A DNA stretch of 64,000 nucleotides. Source: 43-108 sp001915545 (GTDB lineage: Bacteria > Bacteroidota > Bacteroidia > Bacteroidales > Bacteroidaceae). The notes under the pieces were generated by a model. It was not told the DNA's origin. It saw nothing but the letters and a program-made list of their open reading frames with translations, and ran no database searches. Of this stretch, positions 38,361 to 46,953 are shown piece after piece (within the stretch, counting starts at the first letter, position 1; every line of letters begins with the position of its first letter). The stretch spans positions 1 to 64,000 of the forward strand of contig CABUGV010000014.1 in NCBI GenBank assembly GCA_902491215.1. The letters run 5' to 3'. Position numbers and translations under genes: made by a program.

Positions 38361-38406
38361 CATCCGGTAAAAAAACTTTATTCTCTGAATATCTTCAAAA
38401 ACTGAG

Positions 38407-40815
38407 ATGGACAATCGTTATCTGGAAGAACTGAATGATGAACAGCGCGCGGCAATCGAATATTGCGGCGGGCCTTCGCTGGTGATTGCCGGTGCGGGTT
38501 CGGGCAAGACGCGCGTACTGACATATAAGATTGCCTACCTGCTCGAACACGGCTACGAACCGTGGTCGATACTGGCGCTGACCTTCACCAACAAGGCCGC
38601 CAGCGAGATGAAGGCGCGTATAGCAAGGCAGGTGGGAGAGGAACAGTCGAAGTATCTTTGGATGGGCACCTTCCACTCCATATTCCTGCGCATACTGCGC
38701 ATGGAGCACGAGCTGACGGGATTTTCGCCCAACTTCACCATCTACGACTCGGCCGACAGCAAGAGCCTGCTCAAGAGCGTCGTGAAGGACCTTCAGCTGG
38801 ATGAAAAGACGTATGCCCCCGGCAACATGCTCGGACGCATATCGAATGCAAAGAACCGCCTCATATCGCCCGAAGCCTATGCCGCCACGGCCGACTATCT
38901 GAGGGCCGATACGAGGGCGCGCATACCGGCATTCCGCTACGTCTACAGTCGCTATGCCGAGCGGTGCCGTCTGGCCGATGCAATGGACTTCGATGACATC
39001 CTGGTGTACACCTACCGCCTCTTCGACGAGCACCCCGAGGTGCTGGCCAAGTATGTCGAGAGATTCAGGTATGTGCTCGTCGACGAGTATCAGGACACCA
39101 ACTTTGCACAGCACAAGATTGTGTGGCAGCTGACGAGGCAGAACCGCCGAATATGCGTTGTCGGCGACGACGCGCAGAGCATCTATTCCTTTCGTGGAGC
39201 AAACATCGACAACATTCTTTCGTTCAGCGACTTGTACGGAGGTGCAAGGCTGTTCAAGCTGGAGCGCAACTACAGGTCGACGCAGGTCATCGTGGAGGCG
39301 GCCAACAGCCTCATTGCCAAGAACGAGGCGCAGATACGCAAGGATGTGTATTCGGACAACGAGAGGGGCGACCTGATAGGTGTGTTCGAGGCCTACTCCG
39401 ACGTGGAGGAGGGCGGAATGGTGGTGAGGAAAATCGAGAGCATCAGGAAGGCCGAGGGATGCGGCTACTCCGACTTCGCCATTCTCTACCGCACGAATGC
39501 GCAGAGCCGTATATTCGAAGAGGCGCTGCGGAAGAACGGAATGCCGTACAGGATATACGGCGGATTGTCGTTCTATCAGCGCAAGGAAATAAAGGACATC
39601 ATTGCATACTTCCGCCTTTCGGTCAATCCGAACGACGAGGAGGCGTTCAAGCGCGTCATAAACTATCCGGCGCGAGGCATCGGAAACACCACGATGGCAA
39701 AGATTGCCGATGCCGCGAACAGGGCCGGTGTGAGCCTGTGGACAGCCATCGGCGACCCGCTTGCCTACGGAATAGACGTGGCGAAGGGCACGGCTGCGAA
39801 GATTGCCGGGTTCCGCATGCTGATTGAGGACTTCATCGAACTGGCGCGCACGAAGGATGCCAAGGAGGCGGGCGAGGAGATGGTGAAGCGGAGCGGCATC
39901 ATCAACGACATCTATCAGGACCGCACGCCCGACAACCTGAGCAGGCAGGAGAACGTGGAGGAGCTGATGAACGGCATGGCCGACTTCTGCGAGGGGCGCA
40001 GGGAGGAAGGCAACGGAAATGTGTCGATAAGCGACTACCTCTCGGAGGTGTCGCTGCTCTCGGACGTCGACACCGATAAGGGCGACGACGAGCACAAGGT
40101 GACGCTGATGACGATACACTCGGCAAAGGGACTGGAATTCGGCACGGTGTTCGTCGTGGGGCTCGAGGAAAATCTCTTCCCGAGCCAGATGGCAAGCGGT
40201 TCGATGCGCGAGATGGAAGAGGAGAGGCGTCTGTTCTACGTTGCCATAACGCGTGCCGAGAAGCATTGCTTCCTCTCGTACGCACGGAGCCGTTACAGGT
40301 ACGGCAAGATGGAGTTCGGCACGCCTAGCCGTTTCATCGGCGACATTGACCCCTGTTACCTCGACCGCCAGGCGAAGGCGAGGACGCTGGGCAGGGATGC
40401 CGACGTGGAGCTGCCGTGGGCTTCGCGCGAAAGGACATCGACGCCGCGGAGCTCATTCGGAGCTGGCAGTGAACCGGTGGAGTGGCGCGGGGAGCGTTCG
40501 GAGAGATTCTTCGAGCGTTCGCAGAAGATGCACGAGGAGGTCGATGTGAACAGGCGTCAGGAGAAGCTGGTGCCCCCGTCGCCAGCCATCAGAAAACTGA
40601 GGCCTGTGCCGGCCGGAAAGGCTGCGCAGGCGGGCTCTGCCGGCGTGGACGACGGGCTCAGCGCCGGTCAGCACATCGAGCACGAGAGGTTCGGCCGAGG
40701 TACGGTGGAAAAGGTGGAAGGACGAGGCGACAACTGCAAGGCTACGGTGAGATTCGAGAACGCCGGAGTGAAACAGCTGCTGCTGAAGTTCGCACGCTTC
40801 AAGGTGGTCGACTGA
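38407..40815 (+). CDS. pcrA: UvrD/PcrA-type ATP-dependent DNA helicase
   Basis: This superfamily 1A 3'-5' helicase functions in nucleotide-excision repair and replication-fork maintenance. The 802-residue protein has LNDEQRAAI (Q motif), VIAGAGSGKTRVLTYK (Walker A), LVDEYQDTN (Walker B), VVGDDAQSIYSFRGA (motif III), ERNYRST (IV), TIHSAKGLEFGTVFVVGLEE (V) and VAITRAEKHCFLSYA (VI). A PcrA-like C-terminal Tudor-type segment (GQHIEHERFGRGTVEKVEG) ends it. GC content is visibly higher than in the AT-rich dpt island immediately upstream. A -7 box TATCTTTG is at 38353-38360. Confidence 0.95.
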   Translation: MDNRYLEELNDEQRAAIEYCGGPSLVIAGAGSGKTRVLTYKIAYLLEHGYEPWSILALTFTNKAASEMKARIARQVGEEQSKYLWMGTFHSIFLRILRMEHELTGFSPNFTIYDSADSKSLLKSVVKDLQLDEKTYAPGNMLGRISNAKNRLISPEAYAATADYLRADTRARIPAFRYVYSRYAERCRLADAMDFDDILVYTYRLFDEHPEVLAKYVERFRYVLVDEYQDTNFAQHKIVWQLTRQNRRICVVGDDAQSIYSFRGANIDNILSFSDLYGGARLFKLERNYRSTQVIVEAANSLIAKNEAQIRKDVYSDNERGDLIGVFEAYSDVEEGGMVVRKIESIRKAEGCGYSDFAILYRTNAQSRIFEEALRKNGMPYRIYGGLSFYQRKEIKDIIAYFRLSVNPNDEEAFKRVINYPARGIGNTTMAKIADAANRAGVSLWTAIGDPLAYGIDVAKGTAAKIAGFRMLIEDFIELARTKDAKEAGEEMVKRSGIINDIYQDRTPDNLSRQENVEELMNGMADFCEGRREEGNGNVSISDYLSEVSLLSDVDTDKGDDEHKVTLMTIHSAKGLEFGTVFVVGLEENLFPSQMASGSMREMEEERRLFYVAITRAEKHCFLSYARSRYRYGKMEFGTPSRFIGDIDPCYLDRQAKARTLGRDADVELPWASRERTSTPRSSFGAGSEPVEWRGERSERFFERSQKMHEEVDVNRRQEKLVPPSPAIRKLRPVPAGKAAQAGSAGVDDGLSAGQHIEHERFGRGTVEKVEGRGDNCKATVRFENAGVKQLLLKFARFKVVD

Positions 40816-40908
40816 TACCGCGTCAAGATATATATAAGGGAATATGATGTGTGTTTTGAATAGCACCATACACTATAAAAGAAGAAGATAATAATAACAT
40901 TTTTTGAT

Positions 40909-42099
40909 ATGGCAGAAAAAACAACTTTGCTTGAAGAGAATTTGGACAAGATACCGAATCCGTGCTACGTGATGGAGGAACAGCTCCTGAGACGCAACCT
41001 GGAATTGATTAAGAGTGTGGCCGAACGTGCAGACATCGAGGTGATACTTGCGTTCAAGGCTTTTGCGCTGTGGAAATCGTTCGGCATCTTCCGCGAGTAC
41101 ATATCGCACACGACTGCCAGTTCGCTCTACGAGGCACGTCTTGCGCTGGAGGAGTTCGGAAGCAGGGCTCACACTTATTCACCGGCTTATACGGAGGAAG
41201 AGTTTCCCGACATTATGAGATGCAGCAGCCACATCACGTTCAATTCGCTCAGCCAGTATGAGAGATTCTATCCGTACGTGCGCGAGAACGGCAACGGCGA
41301 GGTGTCGTGCGGATTGAGAGTGAATCCAGAGTATTCGGAGATTGAGACACTGCTGTACAATCCTTGTGCTCCGGGATCGAGGTTCGGCATACTGGCGTCG
41401 GCACTGCCGGAAAGACTGCCTGAGGGCATTGAGGGATTCCACATACACTGCCACTGCGAGAGCGGTGCCGATGAGTTCGAGCGTACGCTCAAGCATATTG
41501 AGGAGAAGTTTGCAGGATGGTTCGGACAGCTGAAGTGGATAAACTTCGGCGGAGGTCACCTGATGACACGCAAGGACTACGATGTGGAGAGGCTAGTGGG
41601 GATGATGCAGGAGTTCCGCGCACGCTACCCTTGGCTGAAGGTGATACTGGAACCAGGATCGGCATTTGCATGGCAGACAGGTCCGCTCGTGGCAAAGGTG
41701 GTGGATGTGGTTGAGAACAGCGGTGTGAAGACGGCCATACTGAACGTGAGCTTCACTTGCCACATGCCCGATTGCCTCGAAATGCCGTATCGCCCTAAGG
41801 TGAGATATGCGGAAACAATCGACGACGATAGTCTCGAAATGGCGCGCTCGGAAAAAAATATTTATCGTCTCGGCGGAAACAGCTGTCTGAGCGGCGATTT
41901 CATGGGACTTTGGCGATTCGACCACGAACTGAAGGTGGGAGAGACGCTGATTTTCGAGGACATGATTCACTATACTACGGTGAAAACCAACATGTTTAAC
42001 GGAATATCGCACCCGTCGATAGGCATGCTGAAGATGGATGGAGAGTTTGAACTTTTCCGCCGTTTCGGCTATGAAGATTATCGTGACCGCATGTGCTGA
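40909..42099 (+). CDS. nspC: carboxynorspermidine decarboxylase
   Basis: NspC is a PLP-dependent, alanine-racemase-fold decarboxylase that makes norspermidine or spermidine from the carboxylated precursor in the alternative polyamine route. The 396-residue protein shows the PLP lysine in VILAFKAFALW near residue 49, then SSLYEARLA, GLRVNPEYSE, FHIHCHCESGADEFE, INFGGGHLMTR and LEPGSAFAWQTG, matching NspC order. C-terminal SFTCHMPDCLEMPYRPKV carries the cysteine and substrate residues. The partner carboxynorspermidine dehydrogenase is not in this window. Confidence 0.94.
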   Translation: MAEKTTLLEENLDKIPNPCYVMEEQLLRRNLELIKSVAERADIEVILAFKAFALWKSFGIFREYISHTTASSLYEARLALEEFGSRAHTYSPAYTEEEFPDIMRCSSHITFNSLSQYERFYPYVRENGNGEVSCGLRVNPEYSEIETLLYNPCAPGSRFGILASALPERLPEGIEGFHIHCHCESGADEFERTLKHIEEKFAGWFGQLKWINFGGGHLMTRKDYDVERLVGMMQEFRARYPWLKVILEPGSAFAWQTGPLVAKVVDVVENSGVKTAILNVSFTCHMPDCLEMPYRPKVRYAETIDDDSLEMARSEKNIYRLGGNSCLSGDFMGLWRFDHELKVGETLIFEDMIHYTTVKTNMFNGISHPSIGMLKMDGEFELFRRFGYEDYRDRMC

Positions 42100-42142
42100 A
42101 AGCGGTCATGACAAATTTTTTTTGAAAAAATGCCGGAAAAGT

Positions 42143-42172
42143 TTGGTAGTTAAAAGGAAATGCCTACCTTTG
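42143..42172 (+). promoter_or_regulatory. promoter of the tRNA-Gly/Leu operon
   Basis: TTG at 42143-42145, spacer of exactly 19 bp, then TACCTTTG at 42165-42172, a full match to the Bacteroidetes consensus, 66 bp before the first tRNA. Confidence 0.75.
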
Positions 42173-42238
42173 CACTCGCGTTTCGGAGGAAACGACATGA
42201 CAACGAGAAACAAAGCTCGGTAAGCTGGTTGAAATGAT

Positions 42239-42311
42239 GCGGAAATAGCTCAGTTGGTAGAGCACAACCTTGCCAAGGTTGGGGTCGCGAGTTCGAGTCT
42301 CGTTTTCCGCT
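42239..42311 (+). tRNA. tRNA-Gly (GCC)
   Basis: 73 nt with 7-bp acceptor stem GCGGAAA/TTTCCGC, anticodon loop TTGCCAA (GCC) and T-loop TTCGAGT; no encoded CCA. It is identical to the copies at 42556 and 42678. Confidence 0.97.
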
Positions 42312-42341
42312 CAAAGAGGCCTTCGGACGGGCAAATGAGTT

Positions 42342-42422
42342 GCCCAAGTGGCGGAATGGTAGACGCGCTCGTTTCAGGTGCGAGTGTTTCACGACGTGCA
42401 AGTTCGAGTCTTGTCTTGGGCA
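42342..42422 (+). tRNA. tRNA-Leu (CAG)
   Basis: 81 nt with perfect acceptor stem GCCCAAG/CTTGGGC, D-arm TGGCGGAATGGTAGACGCG typical of tRNA-Leu, anticodon loop TTCAGGT (CAG) and a long variable arm. Confidence 0.94.
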
Positions 42423-42458
42423 CATTCTCAATGTTAGATGGAAAGCTTTTTTTATGAT

Positions 42459-42540
42459 GGAGAGGTGGCGGAATGGTAGACGCGCTACTTTGAGGGGGTA
42501 GTGTGCACGGCACGTGGGAGTTCGAGTCTCCTCCTCTTCA
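42459..42540 (+). tRNA. tRNA-Leu (GAG)
   Basis: 82 nt, acceptor stem GGAGAGG/CCTCTTC with one G-U pair, the same D-arm as the preceding tRNA-Leu, anticodon loop TTGAGGG (GAG) and a class II variable arm. Confidence 0.93.
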
Positions 42541-42555
42541 CATAAACAAATGAAT

Positions 42556-42628
42556 GCGGAAATAGCTCAGTTGGTAGAGCACAACCTTGCCAAGGTTGGG
42601 GTCGCGAGTTCGAGTCTCGTTTTCCGCT
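42556..42628 (+). tRNA. tRNA-Gly (GCC), second copy
   Basis: Sequence identical to the tRNA-Gly at 42239-42311. It lies 15 nt after the tRNA-Leu (GAG). Confidence 0.97.
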
Positions 42629-42677
42629 CCAGTTTTAGTTCTACGGATTCTGACTTTCTAAGGAAAGATTCAGTGTT

Positions 42678-42750
42678 GCGGAAATAGCTCAGTTGGTAGA
42701 GCACAACCTTGCCAAGGTTGGGGTCGCGAGTTCGAGTCTCGTTTTCCGCT
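42678..42750 (+). tRNA. tRNA-Gly (GCC), third copy
   Basis: Sequence identical to the other two tRNA-Gly genes and last in the operon; the terminator at 42785 follows 34 nt downstream. Confidence 0.97.
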
Positions 42751-42784
42751 CAAAGTCAAAATTTGATTTTTCAGTTTTAAGAAG

Positions 42785-42816
42785 AAGATATCGCCCAATA
42801 AGCGGTATCTTTTTTC
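42785..42816 (+). terminator. terminator of the tRNA operon
   Basis: AAGATATCGC (42785-42794) pairs with GCGGTATCTT (42802-42811), 10 bp with one G-U, loop CCAATAA, followed by TTTTT. Confidence 0.85.
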
Positions 42817-42947
42817 GTTTTCAGAAGGTGGAGCAGGAGAGCGGTTTCTCTATTTTTTTACTCTCTATGCTCTCTGGCTTTCAAATCTTTTTTTCTGCTT
42901 TTGGCGGAATGTTTGGCGAATTGCCGGCAAACGCCCCGTGAATTAAG

Positions 42948-43474
42948 TTTTGTAGAACTGCCATCGAATGTCATTCCTGGCAAAGACCAGGAAACTCATG
43001 TACATGTTATTGCCAATGTCCGCAAGGATTCAATAGCAGGAAAGTAAAACCTTTATAAATTGTGTCGACAATTAAATAGATTCCGCATCAAGTGCGGGAT
43101 GACATTTTATAAGAATTTTCAGTGTAATATATAATAATGTTATAATAGATAGAGAATTACAAGCAAGCAGTCTTTTTGCTGTAATGCCCGTGAATGAATA
43201 TGTGTTTAGCCGTTTTGCAGAATTGCCGGCGAATGTCATTCCTGGCAAGGACCAGGAACCTTATGTGTATGTTATTGCCAATGTCCGCAAGGATTCAGTA
43301 GCAGGAAAGTAAAACCTTTATTTAATTGTGTCGACATTTACGTAGATCCCGCATCAAGTGCGGGATGACATTTTATTTGATCATGGTGCGTGAAAGCAAT
43401 TAAAGTGTCTACGAACGTCATTCCTGGCAAGGATCAGGAATCTCATCTACATGTTATTGCTAATGTCTGCATGG
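42948..43474. repeat. intergenic repeat of about 163 bp, two full copies and one partial
   Basis: Copy A (42948-43110) and copy B (43213-43376) are highly similar along their whole length; copy C (about 43412-43474) keeps only the central part. Each full copy contains two small palindromes: TTCCTGG...CCAGGAA and CCCGCATCAAGTGCGGG (the latter shortened in A). No open frame is shared. The rest of the 1315-bp gap from 42751 to 44065 holds the tRNA terminator, a 30-bp repeat pair and the ATPase promoter region. Confidence 0.85.
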
Positions 43475-43514
43475 TTTCAACAACTAGTAGAGTTTTTATC
43501 ACAGCTTTTTCAAT

Positions 43515-43889
43515 TGTAACATGTAACACGTAACATTAAGAAAACATCGCTTTTCATGCATCTCCGCAAATGCATCGTCATAAGTATTTTCCTGCAAATT
43601 CTCCAATTTGTGTCATTTTCTAATATGTACATCAATTTATCTATATATATACCTTATTATATTGTTATCTTATAAAAATATAATGAGGATTATGTTTAAT
43701 AACAAAGCGGAAAAATTATAAAGATCCCCCTTTTTAGGAATTATCCTAACTTTGTCCTCACTTTATTTCTGCCTTTATACTCTGACGTGTTTCCATACTT
43801 TTTTCAGAAATAATTATCCTTTAATCTTTCTGAATAACTTGTTTATCGTTTCAGCATAATGTAACATGCAACATGTAACAATAAGAAAA
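43515..43889. repeat. pair of 30-bp direct repeats, 315 bp apart
   Basis: Segments 43515-43544 and 43860-43889 agree at about 27 of 30 positions. Each consists of iterated TGTAACAYG units followed by AATAAGAAAA or ATTAAGAAAA. Between them the sequence is very AT-rich and contains TAACTTTG at 43747-43754. Confidence 0.6.
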
Positions 43890-43995
43890 ACACTTGTTTT
43901 CATCTTTAATATATAAGTATTCACAAAGCATAAATTCCCATCAATTCAATAAATATTAATCAGAAAAATTATACGCTCACCTTTTAGCCTGAAAA

Positions 43996-44030
43996 TGCAA
44001 CTCGGTTGCACCGGCTGAATTATACATTTG
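43996..44030 (+). promoter_or_regulatory. promoter and putative operator of the metal-efflux ATPase gene
   Basis: TGCAAC-TCG-GTTGCA at 43996-44010 is a perfect 6+3+6 palindrome covering the place where the -33 element should be. TACATTTG at 44023-44030 is the -7 box. This puts transcription start near 44036, which supports the ATG at 44066. A repressor at the palindrome would block this promoter; the Fur-family protein encoded downstream is the obvious candidate, by inference. Confidence 0.5.
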
Positions 44031-44065
44031 CAATACGGGAAAGAAAATATTATAAGAATTGCTAT

Positions 44066-45961
44066 ATGTTGTACGGTATTAATGTGAAATCGGTTGTGAG
44101 CTTGGTATTGCTCGTGGCGGGAATGGTTGCCGATTATTTCTTCGGCGATGACGGATTTTGGAATTATGCAAGGATTGTTTTTTATGTGCTTGCATATTTG
44201 CCTGTGGGTATTCCAGTTCTCAAGGAAGCTTGGGAAAATATCGTTGAGAAAAAAGACTGGTGCAATGAATTCATGCTGATGACGATTGCTTCTATCGGAG
44301 CATTTGCAATCGGTGAGTTTCCTGAGGCTGTAGCGGTGATGGTGTTTTATTCCATCGGTGAATCGCTTCAGGATCGTGCTGTCGATAATGCCCGGCGTAC
44401 GATAAGCAGTATGGCGGATATGCGCGCTGAGACGGCTGTGGTTGTGCGTGGCGGTGAGCATGTGAGCATAAAGGCTGAGGACATTGATGCAGGTGACGTG
44501 GTGTTCGTGAAAGTCGGCGAAAGAATTCCTGCTGACGGTATGCTTATGGACACTTCGGCATCGTTCAATGCTTCTGCTCTTACCGGTGAAAGTGTGCCTC
44601 AGGACAAATGTGCCGGCGACGAGGTGTTTTCGGGCATGATTCCTGTTTCGTCGCCTGTGTGCATAAAGGCCTTGCGCAAGGCTGACGACAGTGCGGCTGC
44701 CAGAATAATGAGGATGGTTGAAGATGCTTCGGAAAGAAAATCGTCGGCGGAGCTGTTTATAAGGAAGTTTGCACATTACTATACGCCTTCGGTTGTCGTG
44801 GCGGCACTTCTGCTGATTGTCTGCCCTTTCGTATATTCTCTCTTTGCTGATGATTATGTTTACTATGCCGGTCAATGGGTGTACAGGGCAATGATTTTTC
44901 TTGTTGTGTCCTGCCCTTGCGCACTTGTCATCAGTATTCCGCTGAGTTATTTCTCCGGTATAGGCGCGGCTTCGCACAACGGCATTCTCTTCAAAGGTGG
45001 CAATTTTCTTGATGCTGCGGCAAAGCTGAATACAGTCGTGTTCGACAAGACGGGTACACTGACGACGGGGCGTTTTACGGTTGACAGTATTGATGTCAGT
45101 GGTACTGTAGGTGAAGATGCTCTTGTAGGCATTGTGGCAGGACTTGAGTCTTCATCCATGCATCCGATAGCAAAAGCTGTAGTTGAATATGCTGAGAAAT
45201 CCGGTGTGAAAGTTTCGTATGCAGAGAATGTTGAGGAAATGGCCGGATATGGTGTGAAAGGCACTGTTGATGGGCGCGTGGTTATGGTTGGAAATGAGAA
45301 GATGATGAGGGAGTACGGTGTGGAAGGTATACCGGAAGGCGGTATAAAGACTAACGGCCCTACTCTATTTTGCGCTGTCGACGGTGTGTATGCCGGTCGT
45401 ATCGTGGTGAAAGATGTGGTGAAGGACGATGCCGTGAATGCTGTTTCTGAACTTAAACGATTGGGCATCAGAAAAATAGAGATTCTTTCGGGTGACCGTC
45501 AGGACATAACTGAGGAAATTGCAGGTAAGATCGGCATAGACGAGGCATACGGCAATCTGCTTCCCGGCGACAAGCTTGCGCATGTAGAGAAACTTATTGG
45601 TGACAGAAGAAACTGTGTGGCTTTCGTCGGCGACGGCATAAACGATGCTCCGGTGCTGGCATTGAGCGATGTCGGTGTGGCCATGGGAGGCATCGGTTCG
45701 GACATGGCTATAGAGGCTGCGGATGTGGTGATTCGCGACGACAAGCCTTCGAAACTTGCTGTTGCAATAAAGATCGGGCGCGGTACGAGGCGTGTTGTCA
45801 TGGAAAATATTATATTTGCCGTAGGTGCTAAACTGGCGGTCATAGTGCTGGGTGCTTTGGGTGTTGCGACGATGTGGGAAGCAATATTTGCCGATGTCGG
45901 TGTGGGACTCATTGCCATTATGAATGCTGCAAGGATTCAGATTGCTTGGAGAAAGAAGTAA
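44066..45961 (+). CDS. heavy-metal-translocating P1B-type ATPase (Zn/Cd/Co efflux type)
   Basis: The 631-residue pump (start at ATG 44066; an upstream open start at 44006 lies inside the promoter) exports divalent metal at the expense of ATP. It lacks an N-terminal HMA domain. Key motifs are ALTGESVPQDK (actuator), SCPCALVISIPLSYF (transmembrane CPC metal site), DKTGTLTTG (phosphorylated Asp), SSMHPIAKAV (HP motif) and GDGINDAPVLALSDVGVAMG. Serine after CPC and the C-terminal helix without the Cu-type Asn/Tyr pattern favour zinc or cadmium. The Fur-family gene 57 bp downstream is probably cotranscribed. Confidence 0.92.
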   Translation: MLYGINVKSVVSLVLLVAGMVADYFFGDDGFWNYARIVFYVLAYLPVGIPVLKEAWENIVEKKDWCNEFMLMTIASIGAFAIGEFPEAVAVMVFYSIGESLQDRAVDNARRTISSMADMRAETAVVVRGGEHVSIKAEDIDAGDVVFVKVGERIPADGMLMDTSASFNASALTGESVPQDKCAGDEVFSGMIPVSSPVCIKALRKADDSAAARIMRMVEDASERKSSAELFIRKFAHYYTPSVVVAALLLIVCPFVYSLFADDYVYYAGQWVYRAMIFLVVSCPCALVISIPLSYFSGIGAASHNGILFKGGNFLDAAAKLNTVVFDKTGTLTTGRFTVDSIDVSGTVGEDALVGIVAGLESSSMHPIAKAVVEYAEKSGVKVSYAENVEEMAGYGVKGTVDGRVVMVGNEKMMREYGVEGIPEGGIKTNGPTLFCAVDGVYAGRIVVKDVVKDDAVNAVSELKRLGIRKIEILSGDRQDITEEIAGKIGIDEAYGNLLPGDKLAHVEKLIGDRRNCVAFVGDGINDAPVLALSDVGVAMGGIGSDMAIEAADVVIRDDKPSKLAVAIKIGRGTRRVVMENIIFAVGAKLAVIVLGALGVATMWEAIFADVGVGLIAIMNAARIQIAWRKK

Positions 45962-46018
45962 TGATATCTGAAGCACGGTGGTTGTTTTTTACGCATACGT
46001 ATAAATGTATATAATAAA

Positions 46019-46450
46019 ATGGGATTTGTGATGAATGCTGATCTTATCAAGGAGCTTGAGGACAGAGGCATCAAGCCTACGGCAAACAGGATTCTGGTGC
46101 TGAAGGCTATGTCGGGATGCGGAGGTGCGTTTTCACTGAAGGACATCGAGGACAACCTCGACACTGTGGACAAATCGTCGGTGTTCAGGACACTGCGCGT
46201 GTTCAAGGAATATCATCTGATACATGAGGTGTATGACGGTACGGGTGCGGTGAAGTATGAGTTGTGCAGGTGCAAGAGAAACGAACGGCATGACGACCAG
46301 CATGTGCACTTCTACTGCACGTCGTGCCACAGGACGATATGCATGGGTAATATTCCGGTGCCTGCGGTGGAGTTGCCTGCGGGATTTGAGGCGGAAAGCA
46401 TAAACTATGTGATAAGCGGTGTGTGCGATGTGTGCAGTGCCAAGAAATGA
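46019..46450 (+). CDS. Fur-family transcriptional regulator
   Basis: The 143-residue protein has the winged-helix domain (LIKELEDRGIKPTANRILVLKAM, then DKSSVFRTLRVFKEYHLIHEV). The dimerisation part has HDDQHVHFYCTSCHRTICM and a second Cys pair CDVCSAKK, a four-cysteine structural zinc site. It resembles Zur-type members most, and its pairing with an efflux ATPase suggests metal sensing. An internal ATG at 46031 is an alternative start. A suggested target is the palindrome at 43996. Confidence 0.9.
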   Translation: MGFVMNADLIKELEDRGIKPTANRILVLKAMSGCGGAFSLKDIEDNLDTVDKSSVFRTLRVFKEYHLIHEVYDGTGAVKYELCRCKRNERHDDQHVHFYCTSCHRTICMGNIPVPAVELPAGFEAESINYVISGVCDVCSAKK

Positions 46451-46525
46451 CACAAAATCTGATTTTAGCCTGAGAATCTGATTTTTTTTGTTTATGTTTG
46501 CATAAATAATGTATTCAAATCTGAG

Positions 46526-46897
46526 ATGTTGAAAGAAGGACTTACTTTTACGAGCAAGACTACTGTTACTGATGCCTTGACAGCTAAGGCTTTAGGCTCA
46601 GGCGATATGGATGTGCTGGCTACGCCGGCAATGGTGGCACTGATGGAGAACGCGGCTATGATGGCTGTGGCACCGGAACTGCCGGAGGGTATGACTACTG
46701 TGGGAGGTCACATTGAGACTTCGCACCTGCGCCCTTCGAAGGTGGGTGCCAAGATTGAGGCCAAGGCTGTGCTTGAGAAGATTGACGGCAAGAAACTGTT
46801 TTTCGCCGTGGAGGCGATGCAGGATGGAAACGTCATCGGTCAGGGCAAACATTTGAGATTTATCGTTGACAGAGATAAATTTCTTTCAAGACTGTAG
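46526..46897 (+). CDS. hotdog-fold thioesterase (fluoroacetyl-CoA-thioesterase-like)
   Basis: The 123-residue protein fits the single hotdog domain: LATPAMVALMENAAMMA (catalytic-type Glu), MTTVGGHIETSHLRPSKVGAKIEAKA (His loop) and FAVEAMQDGNVIGQGKHLRFIV. The relatives hydrolyse small acyl-CoA thioesters; the substrate here is unknown. TATGTTTG at 46493-46500 may be its -7 box. It is separate from the upstream Fur gene (75 bp gap). Confidence 0.88.
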   Translation: MLKEGLTFTSKTTVTDALTAKALGSGDMDVLATPAMVALMENAAMMAVAPELPEGMTTVGGHIETSHLRPSKVGAKIEAKAVLEKIDGKKLFFAVEAMQDGNVIGQGKHLRFIVDRDKFLSRL

Positions 46898-46953
46898 TCT
46901 TCTGAATTTCATAGAAAAACAATCAAATCAATCATTAACCCAAAAAGTCAGAT

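Noticed and set aside
38395..40266. 623-codon open frame on the minus strand opposite pcrA
   Set aside because: It is antisense to a clear UvrD/PcrA helicase in GC-rich sequence, where long shadow frames are common, and shows no family resemblance.
43946..44977. 343-codon minus-strand open frame opposite the P-type ATPase
   Set aside because: The ATPase motifs on the plus strand are unmistakable, and the antisense frame has His/Arg-rich non-coding character.
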